Assembly (NCBI RefSeq): GCF_037325665.1
Contig: NC_090261.1
Location: forward strand, 21,849,518 to 21,913,517
DNA length: 64,000 nucleotides
Direction of reading: 5' to 3'
Source of the DNA: Littorina saxatilis
Lineage: Eukaryota > Mollusca > Gastropoda > Littorinimorpha > Littorinidae
This document shows positions 55,395 through 64,000 of this stretch, piece after piece. The first letter of the stretch is position 1. The number at the start of each line of letters is the position of its first letter. Under the pieces are notes generated by a model. The model was given only the letters and a program-made list of their open reading frames with translations. It was not told where the DNA came from and did no database searches. The position numbers and the translations under genes were made by a program.

Positions 55395-57089
55395 GCTCTG
55401 ACGTCATAAGAAAACATGGCCACCGCGCAGCGGACCTCTTCCGCATCAACCCCAAACGACCTTGATGACGTCACCACACTGACAGAAGTCCTACGTCGCC
55501 GCGCCCAGCTGACCCCAGACAAAGCGGCCTTCACCTTCCGGTCACCTCGCGACAAAGGTCGTCACGTCCTGACCTTCAGTGACCTGTACCAGCTGGGGGG
55601 CCGCTGGGCCGGCACGCTGCACGGCAGGGGGATAGGCCGCGGTCACTATGTGGTCAACACGCTGCCCAACTGTCCAGAGCGAGTCGTGGTGGACGTTGCC
55701 ATCATGATGTGCGGAGCAGCCACCGTCAACGGCATGTGTCAGCTGAAGGACGCCTCGGACCTCAAGACCACGCTTCGTCAGTCCGGGGCGCGCGCTGTCG
55801 TCATTGATCCTGACGTCATGCCTGTCGCTTACACCGCTCTTCTTGCCGACTCCACGCCGCCTGGAGAAGACGGAGCAGTGACCTGTGACTCCTGGCCGTC
55901 TTTGAAGTTTATTCTACCGGTACAGAGGCGTACAGACGAGACAGACTTTCTGACAACCCTAAGAAAAGATTCAAGTGTAGATATTTACCACGACGAACAG
56001 GTGAGCGGTGAGGACGTGTGCATCGTGTTCACCACCTCCGGCACCACGGGTTTCTCCAAGCTGGTGGTGTTCACGCACGGCACGCTCATGTCTCTGTGCA
56101 AGCTGGTTAAGCGCCCTCCCTCCACCGTGCAGTATAAGAGCAGCCCCTTCGGCTGGAGCGGCGGTTACTTCGGCCAGATTCTCATGGGCGGGTTCACGAG
56201 AGTTCTCCTGGACGCCAGAGACGGAACACCCGAGGACCTCGCCTCCACGATCTTCCGCATCGTGAAGGAGGAAGGCGTGACGAGCGGAGTCGTCCCCTTG
56301 CACCTCCTGCCGGACCTGGTCAAGTTGGTGGAGGAGGAGAACGGCGGTCAGCCCCTGTTCCAGACGATGGGTGTGGGGACTCAGCCCATCACTCAGCACA
56401 TGGTGCAGTCGGCGTCCAAGGTAGCGCGTGTCTTGGTGACTGGCTACGCCCTGACGGAGATGACTATGGTCTCTGCCGCTTTCGGCCTTCGCCCCGAGGT
56501 TTTTGAGGAGTACTGCACGGGTAGCGTGTATCCTGGCGTAGAGGTCAAGATCGTCAACGATGAGGGGAGGGAGGTGGGGAGGGAGAGTCGAGGGGAGGTG
56601 TTGATCAGGTCACCGTACAGTTTCCGTGGCTACCTCAACGACCCCGACGCCACGCGCGCCGTTTTTACTGACGACGGCTTCTTCCGCACGGGCGACGAGG
56701 GATGGCTGGACAGCGAGGGACAGCTGTACGTGGAGGGTCGGTGCGGGGACGCTATCATGCGGGGTAGCTACATCTTCTACCCGGCCTGGCTGGAGGCCAG
56801 AATCCGTCACTGTCCCGCTGTGCGTGACGTCATGGTGGTCGGCGTGCCTGACGTCACGTTGGGCAGCGAACTATGCGCGTGCGTCATACTGGAGTCGCCG
56901 GAAGTGAGCATCGATGACGTCAAGAAGTTTGTTGAAGATGACATCACGGCTGACACTGATGACGTTCAGTCACCAAGGCCGCGTCACTACGTGCTGTTTG
57001 AATCGTTTCCAGTGACCAGCACCGATAAAGCTAATAGGAGTGAGGTGACCAGAATGGCATCAGAACGTCTCCAGAGGTTGGACCAATAA
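55395..57089 (+). CDS. Acyl-CoA-synthetase-like (ANL superfamily) enzyme, intact
   Basis: 557 residues from ATG 55416. A splice acceptor GTTCTCGTTCTCCAG ends at 55394, so the ATG exon probably follows a noncoding first exon; the coding part is one exon. Such enzymes activate a carboxylic acid with ATP to an acyl-AMP and pass it to CoA. Visible motifs: P-loop TSGTTGFSK at 207-215 (Ser where Pro is usual), GYALTE at 343-348, RTGD at 424-427, hinge GRCGDAIMRG at 441-450, and a C-terminal Lys at 538 in STDKANRS. The hinge Lys of GR-x-K-D is Gly, and the usual GxxIxPxEIE is SYIFYPAWLEA, so substrate or second half-reaction may differ. No signal peptide or SKL-type ending. AATAAA lies at 57289-57294. 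Substrate unknown. Confidence 0.9.
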
Positions 57090-57474
57090 CCGATTTAAGA
57101 AAAATGACCAACTCAGGCTTTCAACATCAAACCAACATTTTCTTTATCGAATAAACCATTCATCTAGTCTGAACTACCTAGCACTGTCTGTTGTAAATGT
57201 GCTATAAGGTCATGGCCAATTATGCATCTATCGTTTTAGATTTTCTGTGAACCCGGTAAAATATTACTTGATTGTAAGAATAAACTGATCGAAAGGCAAT
57301 ATATGCACAATCACGGGTTTCATTAGGAACCACTTTTAAACAAGCTTACTTTGCTTAAAAAAAGAAAAGAAAAAAACTCACCACTTTCACGGGATACGGT
57401 CAAGCTGTTTGATTCCTTATAACTTTCCCCAAGAAGAAGTGCTCATATATCTTACGCAAGGGCTTGGTTATATC

Positions 57475-57535
57475 TGACGGTCAGATACCCCAACGCGGAG
57501 GAGGGGGGGGGGGATGGGGGGGGGGGGGGGGGCAA
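57475..57535. repeat. Poly-G tract
   Basis: Long G runs at about 57500-57532, in plain 3' flanking sequence of the synthetase gene. Confidence 0.85.
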
Positions 57536-57652
57536 TATGACACCAAGGACTGTCTAAAAATATCGAAAAATTGTATTGTCATTTTGGAAAATTTACGATG
57601 AAACGAAATCCTAGTAACATCCATGTATCAATTAAATGTTCACATGTCTTAC

Positions 57653-57934
57653 CGGGCTAAGGAGCTCTAGTCCTTCAAACGTCTTTTTCTTGTCGTCGAG
57701 GCGCTGCTGGTTGAAATGTAGGGCAGGCACCCGGTAGCTGCGCTGATCTAGACCCGGGTAGTACGTGTCCACAAAGTCCTCTGTCCACTCGCCGAACGAG
57801 CGAGTCACACCGTCCAGGTAAAGCTGAATGTCGTTGATTTCCTGGTGACGTTGTGGACATAGATCTATGATTCTATATACGGTATTGGGGACACGAGATT
57901 CTAAGCACTGTAATGCTGATCCCGACCCATGCAA
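57653..57934 (-). CDS. Candidate upstream exon of the NERD-NTPase gene
   Basis: The minus-strand frame reads EINDIQLYLDGVTRSFGEW, then TEDFVDTYYPGLDQRSYRVP and KKKTFEGLELLSP, then donor CCG|GTAAGA in phase 0. The exon at 44269 enters in phase 0. The 5' edge is uncertain: an in-frame ATG lies at 57934, and possible acceptors follow CATTACAG and GTCACCAG. No domain recognised; aromatic/acidic helical character. It may instead belong to another minus-strand gene. Linkage is inferred from strand, phase and lack of other partners. Confidence 0.4.
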
Positions 57935-57939
57935 TCCTC

Positions 57940-58051
57940 CTCCTCCTCCTCCTCAACATTATCATCACCATTATCAACATTATCATCATCATTAGCAGCA
58001 GCAGCAGCGTAGTCGGCGGCGTCGTCGGCGTCGTCGTCGTTGTCGTCGTCG

Positions 58052-58112
<61 letters not shown>
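57940..58112. repeat. (CTC)n, (CGTCGG)n and (ATC)n trinucleotide repeats
   Basis: A chain of trinucleotide tracts: CTCCTC, ATTATC, AGC, GTCGGC/GTCGTC, then (ATC)n to 58112. Confidence 0.9.
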
Positions 58113-58225
58113 TTTGAAAAATATCCGTGTATTGATGTCTTGAAAGAAAATATGTGGGAAAACTCGTAGCAAAAGAAGAGAGTACTCATACTGGTTGTGC
58201 AGAAATGACAAACGGCGAACAGTTA

Positions 58226-58433
58226 GGCCACAAAAAAAAGGTCTGTTTACGGTAACATAGGCCCAAAAAATAGGGTCGGTAGGTCGGGATTTTTTTTTTT
58301 CCCAAAAAACCATATTTTTACGTTATTTATTTTTTTTTTTCCCCAAATGCCAAAAAAAGTCTAGGGTCGCGCGAAAAAAATAGGGTCGGTCGGGTTACTG
58401 TAAACAGACTATTTTTTTTTTGGGGGGGGGGCC
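58226..58433. mobile_element. PIF/Harbinger-type MITE
   Basis: TTA flanks both sides (58223-58225, 58434-58436). Ends GGCCACAAAAAA with GTCTGTTTACGGTAAC and inverted GTTACTGTAAACAGAC with GGGCC. No coding region. Confidence 0.75.
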
Positions 58434-58794
58434 TTATATATCAAACACAGCTTGATGTGAGATCAACGTGATGTACATTCGTGAATTGATTGATTATCAC
58501 TGTCAAGCTTTATTTTACAAGCTGTCATGCCCTTTAGTTCTTTAAAAACAAAAAAAGCACTCGGATAGTGTTCTGATTTTTGATTGCATTAGTCGGATGA
58601 TATGTTTATGTCCTAAAGATTTGCTTTTCTTGTTCACATTTCCCGAATATCACCCGATCTAGCCACTCGAATTACTGCAACAACAAATATATTCTTTTTA
58701 AGTGGATCACTTTCATCTGTGCCTTAAACAATTTCATTGATACCCTGGCCTGATGATAATGACGCTATCTTCGCACATGTAGGGCCTATCGAAT

Positions 58795-61256
58795 GTTGTG
58801 ATTATGACATGTACTTACGTATGAGACTGCTCTGTGTTGTGTCATCTTTGTATGACATGTATGAGACAGCTCTGTGTTCAGTGTCATCTTTGTATGACAT
58901 GTATGAGACTGGTCTGTGTTGTGTCATCTTTGTATGACATGTATGAGACTGCTCTGTGTTGTGTCATCTTTGTATGACATGTATGAGACTGCTCTGTGTT
59001 CAGTGTCATCTTTGTATGACATGTATGAGACTGCTCTGTGTTGTGTCATCTTTGTATGACATGTATGAGACTTCTCTGTGTTGTGTCATCTTTGTATGAC
59101 ATGTATGAGACTGCTCTGTGTTGTGTCATCTTTGTATGACATGTATGAGACTGCTCTGTGTTGTGTCATCTTTGTATGACATGTATGAGACTGGTCTGTG
59201 TTGTGTCATCTTTGTATGACATGTATGAGACAGCTCTGTGTTGTGTCATCTTTGTATGACATATGTATGAGACAGCTCTGTGTTGTGTCATCTTTGTATG
59301 ACATGTATGAGACTGCTCTGTGTTGTGTCATCTTTGTATGACATGTATAAGACTGCTCTGTGTTGTGTCGTCTTTGTATGACATGTGTGAGACTGCTCTG
59401 TGTTGTGTCATCTTTGTATGACATGTATGAGACTGCTCTGTGTTGTGTCATCTTTGTATGACATGTGTGAGACTGCTCTGTGTTGTCATCTTTGTATGAC
59501 ATGTATGAGGCTGGTCTGTGTTGTGTCATCTTTGTATGACATGTATGAGACTGCTCTGTGTTGTGTCATCTTTGTATGACGTGTATGAGACAGCTCTGTG
59601 TTGTGTCATCTTTGTATGACATGTATGAGACTGCTCTGTGTTGTGTCATCTTTGTATGACATGTGTGAGACTGCTCTGTGTTGTGTCATCTTTGTATGAC
59701 ATGTATGAGACTGCTCTGTGATGTGTCATCTTTGTATGACATGTGTGAGACTGCTCTGTGTTGTGTCATCTTTGTATGACATGTATGAGACTGCTCTGTG
59801 TTGTGTCATCTTTGTATGACATGTATGAGACTGCTCTGTGTTGTGTCATCTTTGTATGACATGTATGAGACTGCTCTGTGTTGTGTCATCTTTGTATGAC
59901 ATGTGTGAGACTGGTCTGTGTTGTGTCATCTTTGTATGACATGTATGAGACTGCTCTGTGTTGTGTCATCTTTGTATGACATGTATGAGACAGCTCTGTG
60001 TTGTGTCATCTTTGTATGACATGTATGAGACTGGTCTGTGTTGTGTCATCTTTGTATGACATGTATGAGACTGGTCTGTGTTGTGTCATCTTTGTATGAC
60101 ATGTGTGAGACTGCTCTGTGTTGTGTCATCTTTGTATGACATGTGTGAGACTGCTCTGTGTTGTGTCATCTTTGTATGACATGTATGAGACTGCTCTGTG
60201 TTGTGTCATCTTTGTATGACATGTATGAGACTGCTCTGTGTTGTGTCATCTTTGTATGACATGTATGAGACTGCTCTGTGTTGTGTCATCTGTGTATGAC
60301 ATGTGTGAGACTGCTCTGTGTTGTGTCATCTTTGTATGACATGTATGAGACTGCTCTGTGTTGTGTCATCTTTGTATGACATGTGTGAGACTGCTCTGTG
60401 TTGTGTCATCTTTGTATGACATGTATGAGACTGGTCTGTGTTGTGTCATCTTTGTATGACATGTATGAGACTGCTCTGTGTTGTGTCATCTTTGTATGAC
60501 ATGTATGAGACAGCTCTGTGTTGTGTCATCTTTGTATGACATGTATGAGACTGGTCTGTGTTGTGTCATCTTTGTATGACATGTATGAGACAGCTCTGTG
60601 TTCAGTGTCATCTTTGTATGACATGTATGAGACTGGTCTGTGTTGTGTCATCTTTGTATGACATGTATGAGACAGCTCTGTGTTGTGTCATCTTTGTATG
60701 ACATGTATGAGACAGCTCTGTGTTGTGTCATCTTTGTATGACATGTATGAGACAGCTCTGTGTTGTGTCATCTGTGTATGACATGTATGAGACTGCTCTG
60801 TGTTGTGTCATCTTTGTATGACATGTATGAGACTGGTCTGTGTTGTGTCATCTTTGTATGACATGTATGAGACAGCTCTGTGTTGTGTCATCTTTGTATG
60901 ACATGTATGAGACTGCTCTGTGTTGTGTCATCTTTGTATGACATGTATGAGACAGCTCTGTGTTGTGTCATCTTTGTATGACATGTATGAGACAGCTCTG
61001 TGTTGTGTCATCTTTGTATGACATGTATGAGACTGGTCTGTGTTGTGTCATCTTTGTATGACATGTATGAGACAGCTCTGTGTTGTGTCATCTTTGTATG
61101 ACATGTGTGAGACTGCTCTGTGTTGTGTCATCTTTGTATGACATGTGTGAGACAGCTCTGTGTTGTGTCATCTTTGTATGACATGTGTGAGACTGGTCTG
61201 TGTTGTGTCATCTTTGTATGACATGTGTGAGACTGCTCTGTGTTGTGTCATCTGTG
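58795..61256. repeat. 40-bp minisatellite, about 61 copies
   Basis: Unit includes TGTGTTGTGTCATCTTTG, TATGACATGTATGAGACT and GCTC. Period exactly 40 bp with few exceptions (extra CAGTG in four units, small length changes near 59260 and 59485). Variants: GCTC/GGTC/AGCTC, TATGAG/TGTGAG. TGTCAT and ATGACA in each unit form a 6-bp stem. 40 is not a multiple of three, so frames rotate; not coding. Confidence 0.97.
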
Positions 61257-61561
61257 TGTCCTGTCGGCCCTTTGGTGATTAAAGCTTGAACCAAATAAAC
61301 AATGCCACTTTGTTGAGTGATGTACTGTTTAAGAATCAACCTACCGGCCTTTAAAGACAACAAACAAGATACACAATAGACAAACATCGATGGTAACTGG
61401 TACTGTGACTGGAAGCGACAACAATTCAAAGATAAGTTACAGGACCAGTTACCATTGATTTGTGTCTGTTGTGGATCTGGCTTGTCCGCTTAAAAGGCCA
61501 ATAGGTCGAAGTTCTTGTGAATGTTTCGTTTCGTCTATAATTAAACGTTCAATTAACTTAA

Positions 61562-61797
61562 GGCCCCCCCCAAAAAGTCTGTTTACGGTAACATAGGCCC
61601 AAAAAATAGGGTCGGTAGGTCGGCATTTTTTTAAAATTTTGTTTGTTTTGTTTACAAAAAACCATATTTTTAAGTTATTTTGCAAAAAAACAAAGACTTT
61701 TTTTCTTTTTATTCCCAAATGCAAAAAAAAAGTCTAGGGTCGCGCGAAAAAATAGGGTCGGTCGGGATACCCTAAACAGACTATTTTTTGTGTGGCC
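61562..61797. mobile_element. PIF/Harbinger-type MITE, second copy
   Basis: TAA flanks (61559-61561, 61798-61800). Same inner sequence as 58226-58433 (GTCTGTTTACGGTAACATAG, AGGGTCGGTCGG). The two copies bracket the minisatellite in the same orientation. Confidence 0.8.
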
Positions 61798-61800
61798 TAA

Positions 61801-62175
61801 TCGGTTTTTTTAATTCTTGATTTTGTAACGTCAGCAGTCAATCTGTGTTGGATGTGGGTTATTCTGGTACTATTTCATCTTGTTGTCCCTTTGTCACGTT
61901 GGTCAGATTTTTCATGAGAAGAGCTAAGGCATGCAGACCCGTGATCACTCTAGCACTGGCCCAAAGTCAGTCGGTGTACAATTCTTGGCTTTCATAAAAG
62001 CCTCTCGTCATGTTCTGTTTCACTAACTGGCCGAAGTCAGTTATTATTTCATTATAAAGGCACACATAATTTGTTAACAATTCAGTGATTATTTCTAGAT
62101 TTTGAGATTTGTATCGGTAAAATTTTAAAAAATGGTTTTTTTAACACGATCCCTCTCAAACGAGTTGCAGCACTA
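61801..62175. other. Gene-free stretch
   Basis: AT-rich; nothing recognised. Confidence 0.45.
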
Positions 62176-62390
62176 AAACTGACAGACTCGGTCTCATATA
62201 AACTGACACTCGGTCTCATATAAACTGACACTCGGTCTCATATAAACTGACACTCGGTCTCATATAAACTGACACTCGGTCTCATATAAACTGACACTCG
62301 GTCTCACATAAACTGACACTCGGTCTCATATAAACTGACACTCGGTCTCATATAAACTGACACTCGGTCTCATGTAAACTGACAAGCTGA
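62176..62390. repeat. 22-bp minisatellite
   Basis: About nine copies of ACTGACACTCGGTCTCATAT plus AA, with single-base variants. Confidence 0.95.
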
Positions 62391-62409
62391 ACTCGGTTTC
62401 AGGTATACA

Positions 62410-62645
62410 GACAAGATCGTTTTCAGGTTAACTGACATACTCAGTCTCATGACTGACTGTGAACTGACAGACTCAGTCTCATGACTGACTGCATGTGATC
62501 TGACAGACTCAGTCTCATGACTGACTGTGATCTGACAGACTCAGTCTCATGACTGACTGTGAACTGACAGACTCAGTCTCATGACTGACTGCATGTGATC
62601 TGACAGACTCAGTCTCAGGACTGACTGTGAACTGACAGACTCCAT
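62410..62645. repeat. Second minisatellite, 32-38-bp unit
   Basis: Six to seven copies of CTGACAGACTCAGTCTCATG with ACTGACTGTGA or ACTGACTGCATGTGAT. Shares the CTGACA..CTC.GTCTCAT core with the 22-bp unit beside it. Confidence 0.9.
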
Positions 62646-63080
62646 CGCCCTCGTGTGACTCAATAATGATCAGGTGACACTGCAGTGTGTAAGTGACAGG
62701 CGCCGTACCCCAGGCCATGCATGCACATTGAAAACAGATCCCATTCCCAGCGTAATGCCTTGTTCTCCTCTTATGTGTGTAGAACACATTCGCTGTGGAG
62801 AGCCACAGGCACATGACACAGGGGGAGGGGGGGTGTCTCTTGCCGGCTTGCGTAACAGCATGACTATACCTGTCAAATGCTAGATCACATCAGTTCCACC
62901 ACCCCCAAGCTAATTTGCTTGTGCCTGTGTGGACGGCCGAGCAACGACATTGCTTTGAAAATGAAGCTTGTTTGAATTGTTGTCTGTGGCCTGTAGTTTG
63001 CACCACACATGCAAACTGAGCACTTGCATGTCTACAGGTGTAGGGATAAGTAAACACACGCACATATACACACACCCCTT

Positions 63081-63085
<5 letters not shown>
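62646..63085. other. Gene-free stretch
   Basis: No exon or family repeat recognised. Confidence 0.45.
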
Positions 63086-63126
<41 letters not shown>

Positions 63127-63175
63127 ACATTGAAACTGAGTCACACACATACACACCACACACACACACACACAC
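63086..63175. repeat. (CA)n microsatellite
   Basis: Two (CA)n blocks split by GTACATTGAAACTGAGT. Confidence 0.95.
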
Positions 63176-64000
63176 GATGGCTGTTGTATGTCAAATACTT
63201 ACCATGACTGTTGCCAGAGTAGCTAACGATTTTCGATGTCACACCTGTGTACACGTGCAATTTACTCATTGATCGAAGGCCACGGTCACACTGATACTAC
63301 TCCAGCATTGCTGGCCTGGTTCCAAGCCTAAAGTTTCTTCACTGACATGTTGAGTTGCACCACAGCAGACGAGCAGAATCTTTTCTCCGTTGCACTACTG
63401 TAGGCTGTGACAATCTTCCACAACATATCTTATTCACATGTGCACGCGCCATTGCATTCCGCGGCCGCGTAGCTTCAGTGTAATGCAAACTGACAAGTCA
63501 GTCTTGTCCCTGTATGTTCCGTTAGAAGCCTACACAGGCCTCAGCTACTCAGTTTACAAACACCACATTGACGCAGACAAAGAATACAGGGTACCGCCTT
63601 TTGTCGATCGGTCACGGTCACACACCATTAGTTCAGCCTGGTGACTTGGACTTTGGCAAAGGACGTCTCTCCAAAATCAGACATACCGGGCTCTCCGGTA
63701 TTCGTATTACGATGCACATTACTGAAGAAACCGGATCTTGCAAAGCGGCAGAATCATGCTGAAAAGTCACACATGACGTAAATATATATATATATACATT
63801 CAGTTCTCAGTAACAGAGTGGCCCGAGAGGCGTGGAGAAAATAAAAATAGCCAACGGGCACTCTGCTCTGTATACGTACTGACAAGCTCGCACTGACAAT
63901 CTTTACACTCCTGTATTTCACTGCAACTGATATAGGCTTCGATCTTCTTCAGTTTGTAACAGTTTTGGTGAAATACTCATCACACCTCCGGCAGCGTACC
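63176..64000. other. Gene-free end of window
   Basis: No supportable exon. A (TA)n run at 63781-63795. Confidence 0.45.

Noticed and set aside
58795-61256. CRISPR-like regular array
   Set aside because: Contiguous 40-bp repeats without unique spacers, in a eukaryotic setting: a minisatellite.

Overview
The window looks like nuclear DNA of a marine mollusc, most likely a gastropod. Genes are sparse and split by introns. The rest is packed with tRNA-headed SINEs, 3'-truncated LINEs, small TIR transposons, long (TG)n, (CT)n and poly-C/G tracts, and a 200-base assembly gap at 3801-4000. The organism is inferred from repeat style and protein flavour; no marker gene fixes it. No LTR retrovirus, Polinton, CRISPR, rRNA or true tRNA gene was recognised.

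Layout. 1-7.6 kb: LINE and SINE remains, one MITE, and an AT-rich stretch with nothing recognisable. 7.76-21.5 kb, minus strand: a predicted gene made of a repeated four-exon cassette (A acidic, B Gln/Met-rich, C basic, D a decapeptide repeat), ending in an exon with a C2H2 zinc finger. All splice phases agree, and the cassette starts and ends in phase 0. It lies inside a tandem duplication of about 4.87 kb, one copy of which has gained a Tc1/mariner element. 22-24 kb: a hAT transposase fragment, a MITE, and a broken exon resembling PPP1R21. 23.98-34.26 kb: seven tandem units of about 1.24 kb with an alternating A-B pattern. Each carries two hairpins and a 41-codon terminal-exon-like ORF with AATAAA. 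Six carry the same SINE; the seventh has the empty site plus a hAT insertion. 35.3-37.6 kb: a fold-back structure with 0.5-kb inverted arms.

37.9-44.3 kb, minus strand: a four-exon gene with a NERD-type PD-(D/E)XK nuclease domain joined to a P-loop NTPase that resembles a superfamily 1 helicase core, with long disordered insertions in both domains. A phase-compatible candidate upstream exon lies at 57.65-57.93 kb. If it belongs, the gene spans 20 kb and holds two plus-strand acyl-CoA-synthetase-like loci in one intron: a broken copy (48.5-50.2 kb) and an intact 557-residue copy (55.4-57.1 kb).

58-64 kb: two Harbinger-type MITEs around a minisatellite of about 61 copies of a 40-bp unit, two shorter minisatellites, and gene-free sequence. 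The strongest candidates for undescribed biology are the NERD-NTPase gene and the cassette gene. Both are single-sequence predictions without transcript support.
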